Source: Rothia nasimurium (GTDB taxonomy: Bacteria; Actinomycetota; Actinomycetes; Actinomycetales; Micrococcaceae). Taken from it: a DNA stretch of 64,000 nt. Position 1 is the stretch's first letter. Every line of letters starts with the position of its first letter. The position numbers and the translations under genes were made by a program. The notes under the pieces were generated by a model, which worked only from the letters and a program-made list of their open reading frames with translations, did not search any database and was not told where the DNA came from. Shown here in pieces: positions 6,951-16,410 of this stretch. The stretch covers positions 23,290 to 87,289 of the forward strand of contig NZ_CAKMTD010000009.1 of the NCBI RefSeq assembly GCF_928391935.1, in the 5' to 3' direction.

Positions 6951-9794
6951 CTAGCGCTGGCGGCGGCGCAGGGTCAGGACGCCAGCCGTCAGGGCTGCGA
7001 GTCCAGCTAGGCCAAGACCGGCCACCTGGGCACCGGTGGAGGCAAGCACCCCGCCACTTGCAGCAGGCTGGCTACCTGCAGGCTGGGCGGCAGGCTGGAA
7101 GCCCTGCTGGGTTCCGGCACCACCGTTCGGGGTATCCGCCTGGACGCCGGGGGTTGCGGACTGGCTTGCCCCTGAAGTGGCGCCGGGGGTGGGATCAGGC
7201 TGGCTGCTGGTGCTAGGGGCAGGGGCCGGCTGGGGCGCAAAGACGGGCAGGCTGCTGGGGTCGGCACTCGGCACAGGGCTGGGCTGACCGGTCGGCTCGA
7301 CGCTGGGTTCAACACTGGGTTCTACAGTCGGTTCAACACTGGGTTCGACGCTGGGCTCCACAGTCGGCTCGGCACTAGGTTCGACGCTGGGCTCAACAGT
7401 CGGTTCAGCACTGGGTTCTACAGTCGGCTCAACAGTCGGTTCAGGGCTGGGCTCTGCAACTGCGGTGAGGCAGTCGTCGATGGCCTGCTGGCCGACGGCA
7501 AATACGGTCTGCTGGGTTTCGCTGCGGGCGGTAGTGCCGTCCGGCAGCGGGGCGCTGTAGTAGACGTCGAAGGCGTAGGTGCCGGGGGTGGTGAAGACCC
7601 AGTTGGCGTGGGCGTGGGTGGCGAAGTCAATGCTGATGGCGGTCTTGGCCTGCTCTAGGGCGGCCCCGCCGACGGCGTGGAGGGTCACTGCACCTGCGAA
7701 GTCCTGTTCGTAGACCCCGTAGGAGGCCCCCTGGGGCAGGGTCTTGGGGACCAGGTGCAGGGTGACGGGCCCGGTCAGCTGGCTGTAGTCGACGTCCTGG
7801 GTGTTCCAGCCGGGCCAGATGATTCCGGGTTGCTGGGTTTGGGGCAGGCCGTAGAATTCGCTTCCTGCTGGGCCGAGGAAGTCTAGTTCGGGGGCCATGA
7901 GCTGGGGGGTGCGGGTGAAGCGGGCTGCCTCGGCCACCCCGAAAGCGACCTCGTTGAGGGAGCGTTCGGTGGTGTCGGTGGTGATTTGTCGGGTTTCGTC
8001 CTTGAGGGCCAGGGCCAGGGCACCCCCGGCGAGGGTGGCCTTGATGTCGACGTGCCCGTCGGTGAGCAGGTAGCGGCCGGCCAGGTCAGGGGCCTGGCAC
8101 TGCTGGGCGGGCAGGGCCGGGGACGGGGCCGGGGTCGGCTCGATGCTGGGGGCCGGGCTGGGCTCCGGTGAAGGAGTCGGGCTGGGTTCAGGGCTCGGTT
8201 CCGGGCTAGGCTCGGGGCTGGGGGTCGGCTGCTGGACGGGCTCGGTAAGGGTCAGGCTGTCTGCTGTGGTGTAGCCCTGCCCGGGCTGGTATTCGCTGGT
8301 GACGGTATGCCGGGCGGTGCGGGCGTCCATGTCAGGGTGGGGGGTGATAGCCAGGATCAGGTGGTGGTTTTTGAGCCAGCTGGCGGCGCTGAGGTAGCAG
8401 CTGGCGGTCCCGTTATCGACGAAGGTGTAGCAGTTGGCTGAGCCTGAGGCTGAGTCTGCGTTGCGGTACATGCCTGCGTGGAGGTAGGCCCTGACGGTGG
8501 GGTCGGCGAACTTAACCTGGACCAGGTTGTAGCCTTCCTTGTCGGAGGGGGCGACGCTGACGGTGTAGTCGCCGCTGGTTAGCTGGTGGTGGCCGGTGGG
8601 CAGGACGGTGTTGCGGGGGTCGTTGACGGGGGTAGGCCAGGTGCCTTCCCCTGCAGCTGAGCGGACGGAGACGGTCCCGCCGGTCGTGTAGGTGAGGGCG
8701 GGGGTGACCCACTTGGCGGCTGTGGCGCCGGGGGCTGCGGCGGCGCCGTCCGGAATGAAGACGCCCTGGATCTGGGAATCTAGGGAACCTAGCATTTCTG
8801 ACCAGGTGGCCTTGCCGCCCTCAACGCGCACGTCGGTGAGGAAGTAGCCCTGGTTGTAGAGGGTGAGGGTGCCGGAGACGTCGGTGCGGCCGGCGTCGAA
8901 GCTGATGTCGGTGAGGTGCTGGTCGCCGTCCTTTTCGTGGACGGCCTTGGGGGCCAGGGTCAGGCTGTAGTTTTCCCTGGTGAGGGGGGTGGTGAGGGCC
9001 TTGTTATAGGTGTCAATCAGGGGGGCTTCGGTTGCGATCCCCTCACCGTCCACGGGGCGGCTGCCGCCCACCTGCCAGACGGCGGTGGTGGGCTTGGATT
9101 CGATGGTCTGGCCGTCAAGCCCGCGGGCGACGGTGCGGTAGGTGACCTCGTAGCGGCCGGGGCGGGAGAAGGTAGTGAAGTTGTGGGTGTGGGCGCCGGG
9201 GGTGAGCACGGCCGACTGGAAGTCGGGGTCGGTGGAGCTGAGCATACGGCGCACATCGTTGGGGAAGTAGTTGGAGCGGTAGGTGAACATCTCCATGACA
9301 CCGGGGCCCTTGACGTTGAGCAAATCCAGGGTGAAGGTTCCGTCGCGGAAGTTTTCAATGGGGATGTCGGTGTCTGCCCCGAAGCCGATCCAGGCTGGGT
9401 TGTGGTTGCCGTAGGGCAGGGAGGGGGCCATGTAGAGTTGCTGGCCGGGTTCGCCCAGGAAGCGGGCGTTGGGGGAATCAGGCACGGTGAAGATGTACTG
9501 GTTGGTGGCAGATTCGCGGGCTGAGTAGCCCTTGCCGATCCAGAGGACGGACTTGTCAAAGGGGACGAGGGCGTCGTTCTTGTCACCGTGGGGCATTTTG
9601 CCGTAGAGGCTGAAGCTGTTGTTTTCCCAGACGGTTTGGGGGGCGTCGATGTGGGCTTGGGTGCCGACGATTTTGCCGTCGTCGGGGCCTGCAATTGCGG
9701 GCATGGAAGACCCGATGAGGGCGGCGATGGCGAGGGCTGAGAGGGTCAGGGCGGGGGTTTTTCGGACGCGGACGCCGGGGGCTGGTTGGTGCAT
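6951..9794 (-). CDS. Wall-anchored repeat protein of the metal ABC system, LASTG anchor
   Basis: About 947 aa, secreted and wall-anchored: signal peptide (residues 1-~35, ending SMPAIAG), repeat domains and a C-terminal LASTG sortase signal, hydrophobic helix and RRRQR tail. It belongs to the actinobacterial anchored-repeat (choice-of-anchor M, ABC-transporter-associated) families. The N-terminal half carries GVMEMF...HTHNFTTFSRPGRYEVTY; the second half carries IIWPGWNTQ and HAHANWVFTTPGTY. The HxHxxW motif suggests metal binding. Two low-complexity stalks (SPEPSPEP and EPTVEPSVEPS repeats) span the wall. ATG 9794 follows GAGAAAG. It is divergent from the transporter operon, with a Fur-like palindrome between. 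The metal (Zn or Mn) is inferred. Confidence 0.82.
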   Translation of the reverse strand: MHQPAPGVRVRKTPALTLSALAIAALIGSSMPAIAGPDDGKIVGTQAHIDAPQTVWENNSFSLYGKMPHGDKNDALVPFDKSVLWIGKGYSARESATNQYIFTVPDSPNARFLGEPGQQLYMAPSLPYGNHNPAWIGFGADTDIPIENFRDGTFTLDLLNVKGPGVMEMFTYRSNYFPNDVRRMLSSTDPDFQSAVLTPGAHTHNFTTFSRPGRYEVTYRTVARGLDGQTIESKPTTAVWQVGGSRPVDGEGIATEAPLIDTYNKALTTPLTRENYSLTLAPKAVHEKDGDQHLTDISFDAGRTDVSGTLTLYNQGYFLTDVRVEGGKATWSEMLGSLDSQIQGVFIPDGAAAAPGATAAKWVTPALTYTTGGTVSVRSAAGEGTWPTPVNDPRNTVLPTGHHQLTSGDYTVSVAPSDKEGYNLVQVKFADPTVRAYLHAGMYRNADSASGSANCYTFVDNGTASCYLSAASWLKNHHLILAITPHPDMDARTARHTVTSEYQPGQGYTTADSLTLTEPVQQPTPSPEPSPEPSPEPSPTPSPEPSPAPSIEPTPAPSPALPAQQCQAPDLAGRYLLTDGHVDIKATLAGGALALALKDETRQITTDTTERSLNEVAFGVAEAARFTRTPQLMAPELDFLGPAGSEFYGLPQTQQPGIIWPGWNTQDVDYSQLTGPVTLHLVPKTLPQGASYGVYEQDFAGAVTLHAVGGAALEQAKTAISIDFATHAHANWVFTTPGTYAFDVYYSAPLPDGTTARSETQQTVFAVGQQAIDDCLTAVAEPSPEPTVEPTVEPSAEPTVEPSVEPSAEPTVEPSVEPSVEPTVEPSVEPSVEPTGQPSPVPSADPSSLPVFAPQPAPAPSTSSQPDPTPGATSGASQSATPGVQADTPNGGAGTQQGFQPAAQPAGSQPAASGGVLASTGAQVAGLGLAGLAALTAGVLTLRRRQR

Positions 9795-9852
9795 GGTGTG
9801 TGCTTTCTCGGTGGTGGGGTTGGGTGGTTCGGCAGTGACCCACCCAAGGAGT

Positions 9853-9871
9853 TGAGAATGATTATCATTAA
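9853..9871. promoter_or_regulatory. Fur/Zur-family box between divergent surface-protein genes
   Basis: AATGATTATCATT (9857-9869) is a perfect 13-bp palindrome. The flanks (TTGAGAATGATTATCATTAA) match the Fur-type 19-mer at about 15 positions and resemble actinobacterial Zur boxes. It sits ~60 bp upstream of the minus-strand gene and ~90 bp upstream of the plus-strand operon, so a metal-sensing repressor probably controls both. Confidence 0.75.
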
Positions 9872-9960
9872 AGATAGAGTGGGTGCCAGAGAAAAGCAAA
9901 CAGGGCACACTGCTGTGCCCTCAACACACACCTGCACGAGCACTAGAAAGTACCCCTCCT

Positions 9961-12069
9961 ATGCAGTTTCCCCTCCGTCCCTTTTCCGTTGCCGCCCTGG
10001 CCCTAGGCCTCTCCCTGGGCCCCCTGGCCGTCAACCCCAGCGTCGCCACGGAGGCCACCCAGACCCCCGAGGCAAGCGTCACAGCAACCACCAGCCCCGA
10101 GGCTGCCCCCGTCACCGTCCTGCGTACCGAACACACTGACGCCGTCGCCCTGGCCCTGGTCAATGGCCAACTAGACCTCTTCACCTACGCCGACCTGCCC
10201 GGAGCCCCCCGCACCCGCCTGGATCCTGCCACCACCGTCTTCAACCTGGAAGATAAGGGGGAAACCCGCGTCCAGGTCCCGGCAGGCTTTGACTTCCTGG
10301 GCCAGGAGGGCCAAACCATCTGGCTGGCCCCCCAAACCCAGGTTGCAAACGTCATCTGGCCGGGCTGGAACACCGAAGATATCCGCCCCGGCTCCCTGGC
10401 TGGAGACGCCCTGACCCTAGAACTGGTGGGGGCTAAAACCCCGGACGGCGGTGCCGTCGAGGTCTTCCAATCCTCCCCCTTTGGCACCTCCCGGGTCTTC
10501 AGCTCCCGCGAGAAGCTCCCTGCCCTCACCCAGCCTGTGGGGGCCCACGTCCACGCCAACTGGGCCTTCACCGCCCTGGGCACCTACGAACTGACCTTCA
10601 AAGCCAGCGCCACCCTGGCCGACGGCACCCCCGTCTCTTCCGAGCAGACCTACACCTTTGTGGTGGGTCAGGCCCCCTCCCCGGAGGGCACCCCCGCCCC
10701 CGAAGCAAGCGAACCGGCCCCGCAAACCCCCGAGGCACCAGCCCCCACCACCCCGGCACCGAGTGAGCCCACAACCGGCGAAACAGCGCCGGGTCATTCT
10801 GAGACCGACCAGCCCGCCCCGTCAGAGCCCACCTACCCGGAGTTTGTGAACGCTCCAGCCCCGGCCGCCCCGGCCCCCACCACTCCGGCAGGCCGCGCCC
10901 CTGAAGCCCCCAGCCAGCAGGCAGGCCAGCAGCACGCAGCCCCGGCTGCCCCGGCCCCCCAGCAGCAGGTAGCAGGCGCCCCAGCAGGGTCATCAGCCCC
11001 TGCCCAGTGCCTAGCTACTGAAGAAGTCATCAAGACCGCCGACCAGGCTGCCGCTCAAGCTGCGGGCCAGGAGGCCAGCACCCCAACCGCCAACCGGGCG
11101 TCCTTCACCGAACTGCCCGCCAAGCCCCGGTTTAGCATTGTCACCGCAACCAACACCGGGTCCGACCGGGCCACCAGCGGCCACTTCGACTTTGGAGCCG
11201 TCCTGAATGGTGGGGCCCTGAGTGCCCAGGTTAAGGACGACCGCACCTCCCCCGCCGTCTGGAAGCAGCCCGGGGCCCTCACCTTCATCCTGGGTGATGC
11301 CGCCAAGACCAAACTCCCGGCAGGCATGGACCATATCGCCCCGGCAGGGAGCGAGGTCTACCTCATCGGAGCTACCCAGCAGGCCAACGTCCCCTGGGTA
11401 GGCTGGAACACCCAGAACCCCGCCCTTGTCGACCAGGCGGCAGGCCCCGTCACCCTGACCCTGAGCGACCTCCAGGGCCCGGGCCGTCTCTCCGTCTTCC
11501 TCTCGGGCAACTTCGGCGGTGCGGGCACCCCCGTCTTCAACGGGGTGGGGGACTCCTTCTCCGTACCGCTCAACACCCACCAGCACGGCAACTGGGTCTT
11601 CACCGCCCCCGGTATCTACACCGCGACCCTGACCTGGTCAGCCAAACTCAAGGACGGCTCCACCCAGACCGCCACCGGAACCCTCCGCTTTGAAGTAGGC
11701 GACGTGAGTGCCGCCCAAGCCCCCCGCGGTGACAAGGCCCAAGCCCCCGCCGCCCAGGCCCCCACCACCGCACCTGGTTCCTCCCAGGAGAACCAGCAGG
11801 GCCCCAGGCCCGGTAGCGTCGACCAGGCCACCGGCATTGTCACCCGCCCCGACGGCAGCCAGGTGCGGATCGTCGGGAAGACCGCCAGCGGCGCTGATTG
11901 CGACCTAACCGCCAGCCAGCTGGCTGAAGCCCAGCAGGCCTCTGCCCGTGGGGAGCTGGCCTACACCGGTTCCTCAGCCATCTCCGCCCTCACTCTTGGC
12001 GGCCTGCTCGCCCTGGTGGCCGGTGGCCTGGCCCTGGTAGCTGCCCGCCGCCGCACCCGGGGAGCTTAA
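9961..12069 (+). CDS. Choice-of-anchor M surface protein, LAYTG anchor
   Basis: About 702 aa. Signal peptide (residues 1-~30), two anchored-repeat modules, and a C-terminal LAYTG signal, hydrophobic helix and RRRTRGA tail. Module 1 (~40-220) has VIWPGWNTE and HVHANWAFTALGTY; module 2 (~385-590) has VPWVGWNTQ and HQHGNWVFTAPGIY. A Pro/Ala/Glu-rich stalk (~225-350) lies between them. This is the TIGR03773-like partner of the anchored-repeat ABC transporter. ATG 9961 is chosen because it directly precedes the signal peptide; the ribosome site is weak. It is first in a tight operon of six genes with gaps of 4 bp or so. It probably captures metal, or a metal carrier, at the wall and passes it to the lipoprotein; the role is inferred from family context. 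Confidence 0.85.
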   Translation: MQFPLRPFSVAALALGLSLGPLAVNPSVATEATQTPEASVTATTSPEAAPVTVLRTEHTDAVALALVNGQLDLFTYADLPGAPRTRLDPATTVFNLEDKGETRVQVPAGFDFLGQEGQTIWLAPQTQVANVIWPGWNTEDIRPGSLAGDALTLELVGAKTPDGGAVEVFQSSPFGTSRVFSSREKLPALTQPVGAHVHANWAFTALGTYELTFKASATLADGTPVSSEQTYTFVVGQAPSPEGTPAPEASEPAPQTPEAPAPTTPAPSEPTTGETAPGHSETDQPAPSEPTYPEFVNAPAPAAPAPTTPAGRAPEAPSQQAGQQHAAPAAPAPQQQVAGAPAGSSAPAQCLATEEVIKTADQAAAQAAGQEASTPTANRASFTELPAKPRFSIVTATNTGSDRATSGHFDFGAVLNGGALSAQVKDDRTSPAVWKQPGALTFILGDAAKTKLPAGMDHIAPAGSEVYLIGATQQANVPWVGWNTQNPALVDQAAGPVTLTLSDLQGPGRLSVFLSGNFGGAGTPVFNGVGDSFSVPLNTHQHGNWVFTAPGIYTATLTWSAKLKDGSTQTATGTLRFEVGDVSAAQAPRGDKAQAPAAQAPTTAPGSSQENQQGPRPGSVDQATGIVTRPDGSQVRIVGKTASGADCDLTASQLAEAQQASARGELAYTGSSAISALTLGGLLALVAGGLALVAARRRTRGA

Positions 12070-12072
12070 CCC

Positions 12073-13686
12073 GTGGCGACCCGCATCCTCAAGGGTCTAG
12101 CCACCCTCGCCTACACCCTGGTTCTGGCCGCCTGTTCTGCGGCCGGGGCCGGGGTGCCCGGCAGCTCCACCGATACGGCCGACTCCCGTTTAAAGGTGGT
12201 GACCTCAACCCCCATCCTGGCTGATTTAGCGTCAGCTGTAGCGGGCGACCGGGCCCAGGCAACCTCCCTGGTCCCGGCAGGGGCAGACCCCCACACCTAC
12301 GAGCCCTCCCTGCGGGATGTGCGCGATGTTGCCTACGCTGATCTCGCCTTCACCAATGGCCTGCTGCTGGAGCAGCAAAAACTGGTTCGCACGGTGGAGT
12401 CCAATCTTCCGGCAGGGGCGGTGTCTGTAGCGGTGGCCGAAGAGATTGAAGGCTACGGGGGCACCCTAATCCCTATCGTTGAGGACGCAGCCCTGGATTC
12501 AATCTGGCTGGGCCTTCGCACCTCGGGCGCCCCCCGGGACCGCGAGCTAGCCCGGGATTCATCGGTGGTTTTCCGGGCCACCCGGGCTGAGGGCCCGGGC
12601 CAGCTAGCGGCCTTTATCACCGGCACCTTTGGGGCCGTTGAGATGGTGGCAGATTCCCAGGCGGACGGGGGCCAGGCGGCTGGTTCCCTGGGCTCAACAG
12701 AGTTGCCCCTCCAGGCACATACCCACCTGTCCTGGGCATATACCCAACCCGGTATATACCAGTTGGAGCTTGAAGCCCAGGCACTCACCCCCGATGGGCA
12801 CCCCCTAGAGGGGCTCCACCCCGTCCCAGCCACCACCGTCCACTTTGCGGTCGGAACCGCCCCCGACGAGCTTGCCACCCGCCTAGAGCAAAAGACCGGC
12901 CAGCCCGTCACCATCCTGGACGCAGGCCACGCCGACCTCACCGCCCAGCTCGACACCGGCCGCCTGGTCATCCGCACAGACTCTGGTGGGCAGGTCACCG
13001 AATATGACCCGGCCACCACCGTCATTGCGGTTCCCTCCCGCACCCTGCAGGAACTGCCCGCCGGGCCCCAGTACCGCTTCCTCGGCAAGCCCGGCAGCCA
13101 AATCTACCTGCTGGCCCAGGCCGTGCTAGGCAAGCACGTCCACGGGGAAATCGACCCCCACATCTGGCACTCGGTTCCCAACGCCATGGCCGCCGCCCAG
13201 CTCATGCGTGACACCTTCACCGCCGCCGACCCGGCCGGGGCCGCCACCTACCGGGCCAACACCGCCACCCTCATGGAGGAGCTCACCCGCACCGACCAAG
13301 AGCTCCACTCCATCTACGGGCGGCTGAGCGACAGCCAGAAAAACCTCATCACCACCCACGACGGCTACCGCTACCTGGCAGCCACCTACGGGCTGACCAT
13401 CGCCGGGTACGTCTCCCCCGGCGCCGGGGTAGAACCCAGCATCCAGCAGCGCGAGCGCCTGCGCCGCACCATCGACGACCTGGCAGTGCCCGCCCTCTAC
13501 GGCGAGCGCGGCTCCATGGCCCGGACGCCCGTGCTCAAGCAGGTGGGCGAAGAGGTGGGGGTGCGGGTGTGCGAGCTCTACTCTGATTCCCTCGACGCCG
13601 AGGCCCCCACCTATGCCCAGATGATGGTGACTAACGCGCAGACCATCGCTACCTGCGCCGCCCCAGCTTCCACGACCAGAAAGTAA
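12073..13686 (+). CDS. Anchored-repeat ABC transporter substrate-binding lipoprotein (ZnuA-like with inserted domain)
   Basis: 537-aa lipoprotein with lipobox LAAC (Cys ~21). The first lobe is that of cluster 9 metal-binding proteins (VVTSTPILADLASAVAGD, VPAGADPHTYEPSLRDVRD). The fold is then interrupted at about residue 140 by roughly 200 residues holding an anchored-repeat module (AHTHLSWAYTQPGIYQ). It resumes with HGEIDPHIWHSVPNA and the second lobe (YVSPGAGVEPS). His residues in DPHTYEP, KHVHGE and DPHIWH are the likely metal ligands. The start is GTG 12073. This layout is that of family TIGR03772, found only with these transporters. Zn or Mn uptake is inferred from homology to ZnuA/TroA. 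Confidence 0.87.
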   Translation: MATRILKGLATLAYTLVLAACSAAGAGVPGSSTDTADSRLKVVTSTPILADLASAVAGDRAQATSLVPAGADPHTYEPSLRDVRDVAYADLAFTNGLLLEQQKLVRTVESNLPAGAVSVAVAEEIEGYGGTLIPIVEDAALDSIWLGLRTSGAPRDRELARDSSVVFRATRAEGPGQLAAFITGTFGAVEMVADSQADGGQAAGSLGSTELPLQAHTHLSWAYTQPGIYQLELEAQALTPDGHPLEGLHPVPATTVHFAVGTAPDELATRLEQKTGQPVTILDAGHADLTAQLDTGRLVIRTDSGGQVTEYDPATTVIAVPSRTLQELPAGPQYRFLGKPGSQIYLLAQAVLGKHVHGEIDPHIWHSVPNAMAAAQLMRDTFTAADPAGAATYRANTATLMEELTRTDQELHSIYGRLSDSQKNLITTHDGYRYLAATYGLTIAGYVSPGAGVEPSIQQRERLRRTIDDLAVPALYGERGSMARTPVLKQVGEEVGVRVCELYSDSLDAEAPTYAQMMVTNAQTIATCAAPASTTRK

Positions 13687-13691
13687 TACCT

Positions 13692-14744
13692 ATGCCTACT
13701 CTTTTCCGAACCCGTTCTGCCCTGGCCCTGGCGGCCCTCCTCTTGACTGGCCCTACCCTCCTTGCCCCCGGCCCTGCGGCCTTTGCGACGGAGGAGAATA
13801 AGAGCGCCGAAGAGCGTGCCCTGGAGCAGACCCTTTCGCCCGATGAGCCTGTGGTGACCGGCCAGCATGAGATTGCTGCCGGGCATGTGGATATGGGCCC
13901 GGCCTTTGTGGAGGGCTCCTGGGAGCTGATGTTCCGTGATGATTCGACGGCCGAGCCGGTCTGGCGTGACCCTGCTGACGTGGTGCTGCGCGGTGACGAT
14001 ACTGCCCTGATGGCTGTGCCGGATGATTCCCGTTATTCCTTTGTGCAGGCGGCCCCCGGGGAGCAGGTCTATGTGATTCCCCAGACCGAGATGGCCGGGG
14101 TGGTTTGGCCTGGCTGGAACACCCAGAATCCCCAGGTGGTGGAGCGCCTGGGCCGGGGTGTTACCTTTACCCTTGAGGGAGTTGAGGGCCCCGGCGGGTT
14201 CTCCATGTACCTAGAGAACGGCACCTTTGGGGCGCCGGAGGTGCTCTGGACTTCTGACACCACCGACCCGCAGGACATCTTTGTTGACCCCAATGTGCAC
14301 ACCCACGCCAACTGGGTCTTCACCGCCCCCGGTGCCTACTACCTGACGGTGCGTGCCCACGCTGAGCTGGCCGATGGAACTGCCGTTAGTGACACTGCCC
14401 GTCTGCTCTTTGCGGTGGGTTCTTCGGTCACCAATGAGGAGGTCTTCGCTGGGGCCGCCGCCCTGGGTTCACCCGAGAGCGCCGAGGGCGGGCAGGACGC
14501 TACCGCCCCGGCCAGCCAGGACCCTGCAGCAACCGGGGAAGCCGCTGCCCCTGCGTCCGCCCCTGCCTCTTCCGCAAGCCAGGCTGCCTCTGATTCCGGG
14601 CAGGATTCTTCCACCCTGGGCACCCTCATGGTGGTGGGTGGAATTCTCCTGGTTGCGGGTGCCGGGCTGGGGGCTGTGCTCATGACCCGCCGCTCATCGG
14701 CCGCAAAGGCCCGGGCCTTCAAGCACTCCGGCGGGGGCCAGTAG
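13692..14744 (+). CDS. Choice-of-anchor M membrane-anchored protein
   Basis: 350 aa with a signal peptide (1-~32, ending AFATEE) and one anchored-repeat module (~50-240: HEIAAGHVDMGPAF, VVWPGWNTQ, HTHANWVFTAPGAYYL). A Ser/Ala/Pro-rich linker and a C-terminal membrane helix (~305-328) with a basic tail (RRSSAAKARAF) follow. No clear LAxTG motif precedes the helix, unlike its two larger relatives, so it may stay in the membrane close to the permease. The stop overlaps the ATPase start by one base, and the gene sits between the binding protein and the ATPase genes, so it is probably a structural or accessory part of the transporter. Confidence 0.83.
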   Translation: MPTLFRTRSALALAALLLTGPTLLAPGPAAFATEENKSAEERALEQTLSPDEPVVTGQHEIAAGHVDMGPAFVEGSWELMFRDDSTAEPVWRDPADVVLRGDDTALMAVPDDSRYSFVQAAPGEQVYVIPQTEMAGVVWPGWNTQNPQVVERLGRGVTFTLEGVEGPGGFSMYLENGTFGAPEVLWTSDTTDPQDIFVDPNVHTHANWVFTAPGAYYLTVRAHAELADGTAVSDTARLLFAVGSSVTNEEVFAGAAALGSPESAEGGQDATAPASQDPAATGEAAAPASAPASSASQAASDSGQDSSTLGTLMVVGGILLVAGAGLGAVLMTRRSSAAKARAFKHSGGGQ

Positions 14745-15478
14745 TGACCTCCCCTGTTCTTTCTGTTGACCGGCTTACGGCAGGGTACCCGGGGCGGCCC
14801 GTCCTCACCGACCTTTCCTTGACCCTAGAGGCGGGTGAGTTTGTGGGGCTTATCGGGGCCAACGGGGCTGGTAAAACCACCCTGCTACGCTCCATTTTGG
14901 GCCTTGTTCCCACCAGTGGCGGGCGTATTGAGGTGCTGGGGGCGCCCCCGGCTAAGGCCCGGGGTCGCATTGGCTATGTGCCCCAGAAGCACCTCTTCCA
15001 GTGGGACTTCCCCATTACTGTTGAGCAGGCTGTTATGAGCGGACGCACCCGCGCCATCGGCTGGTTCCGCCGCCCCCGCCAGGCCGACTGGGAGGCCGTC
15101 TACTCCGCCCTAGCCCGCGCCGAACTGACCGGCCTCAAGGACCGGGTCGTCGGCGAACTATCCGGCGGGCAGAAGCAGCGGGTTCTTCTTGCCCGGGCCC
15201 TGGCGTCCAATCCGCAGCTGCTCCTGCTCGATGAGCCTTTTACCGGTGTGGACGCCCCCACCCAGGATCTTTTGAACACCCTCTACCGGTCCCTCACCAC
15301 TGACGGGCTCACTATCCTCATGTCGACCCACGACATGATTGCCGCCCGCGCCTGGTGTACCCGCATTGTGGGCGTCCGCGGCAACCTGGCCGTAGATGCC
15401 CCCGCCCAACAACACAGCGTCGAAGAACTCTACGCCTTCCTGCACGGCCAGCATGAAGGGTGTGAGCGAGCCCTATGA
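14744..15478 (+). CDS. Anchored-repeat-type ABC transporter ATP-binding protein
   Basis: 244-aa ABC ATPase of the ZnuC/MntB type. Walker A GANGAGKTT (~38-46), Q-loop in VPQKHLFQW, signature LSGGQKQR, Walker B LLLLDEPF, switch His in STHD. It begins with GTG, overlapping the preceding stop, and its own end overlaps the permease ATG by 4 bp. This is strong evidence for a coupled operon whose ATPase powers the permease encoded next. Confidence 0.93.
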   Translation: MTSPVLSVDRLTAGYPGRPVLTDLSLTLEAGEFVGLIGANGAGKTTLLRSILGLVPTSGGRIEVLGAPPAKARGRIGYVPQKHLFQWDFPITVEQAVMSGRTRAIGWFRRPRQADWEAVYSALARAELTGLKDRVVGELSGGQKQRVLLARALASNPQLLLLDEPFTGVDAPTQDLLNTLYRSLTTDGLTILMSTHDMIAARAWCTRIVGVRGNLAVDAPAQQHSVEELYAFLHGQHEGCERAL

Positions 15479-16332
15479 TCACTCCTTACGAATTCATCCA
15501 AGACCTTTTCAACCCCAACCTGGCTTTTCTGGCGCGGGCCCTGGGGGCTGTTGTGATTGCCTCGATTATTACCGGGGTGGTGGGCTGCCATGTGGTCATG
15601 CGCGGCATGGTTTTCATCGGCGACGCTGTTGCCCACTCGGTCTTTCCCGGCCTGGCGGTGGCCTTTGTGGTCGGGGGGTCCTTGGTGGTGGGCGGCCTCG
15701 TGGCCGGGGTGATCACCGCGATTCTGGTGGCAATTTTTAGCCAGAACCAGAAACTCAAGGAGGATGCGGTGATCGGTATTTTCTTTGCCGGGTCCTTTGC
15801 CCTGGGTATCACCATCATTTCCCTGGCGCCGGGGTATTCGGGGTCGGTGCAGGATTTCCTCTTCGGCTCTATTGTTGGTATTTCATCGGCGGACGTTGCC
15901 CAGGCTGCGGTGATTGCGGCGGTGCTACTTCTTGTGCTGGGCCTTTTCCATAAGGAGATTGTGGCTGTTTCCCTGGATAAGGAGAGCGCCAAGGCGGCGG
16001 GCCTGCCGGTGCTGGCCCTGGATATCCTGCTCTATGTGGTGGTGACGATTTCGGTGGTGATTTCCTTGCAGACCCTGGGTAATGTGCTGGTGCTGGCCTT
16101 GATTGTGGTTCCGGCAGCCAGTGCCCGCCTGGTCTGCCCTACCCTGGGGCGCATGATGGTTTTTGCCCCGGTCTTTGGGGCGGTGACCTCCACGGTGGGG
16201 CTGTACCTGTCCTGGGCCTTTAACCTGCCCACTGGTGGCGTTATTGTGCTGACCATGATTGCCGGGTTCCTGCTGACCTGGGCGGTCAGCCGGGTGCGGG
16301 CGGGTACCAGGCGCCCTGCCCTGGCCCCTTAA
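15475..16332 (+). CDS. Anchored-repeat-type ABC transporter permease
   Basis: 285-aa integral membrane protein of the ZnuB/MntC (ABC-3) family. There are about eight membrane segments, with the family pattern GCHVVMRGMVFIGDAVAHSVFPG near the N-terminus split over helices 2-3, and QTLGNVLVLALIVVPAASARL near the C-terminus. It is translationally coupled to the ATPase and completes the importer with the lipoprotein at 12073. The last gene of the operon; a terminator follows. Confidence 0.92.
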   Translation: MITPYEFIQDLFNPNLAFLARALGAVVIASIITGVVGCHVVMRGMVFIGDAVAHSVFPGLAVAFVVGGSLVVGGLVAGVITAILVAIFSQNQKLKEDAVIGIFFAGSFALGITIISLAPGYSGSVQDFLFGSIVGISSADVAQAAVIAAVLLLVLGLFHKEIVAVSLDKESAKAAGLPVLALDILLYVVVTISVVISLQTLGNVLVLALIVVPAASARLVCPTLGRMMVFAPVFGAVTSTVGLYLSWAFNLPTGGVIVLTMIAGFLLTWAVSRVRAGTRRPALAP

Positions 16333-16341
16333 AGCCGACAA

Positions 16342-16396
16342 GCCCCCGTCCTTGCTTTCCCCCAGCCAGGTGGCCGGGGTGGGAAGGGGCGGGGGC
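16342..16396 (+). terminator. GC-rich terminator after permease operon
   Basis: GCCCCCGTCC...CCC pairs with GGG...GGGGCGGGGGC across a short loop, directly after the operon stop. No strong T-run follows. Confidence 0.5.
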
Positions 16397-16410
16397 AGAT
16401 GGTTTAGCTC

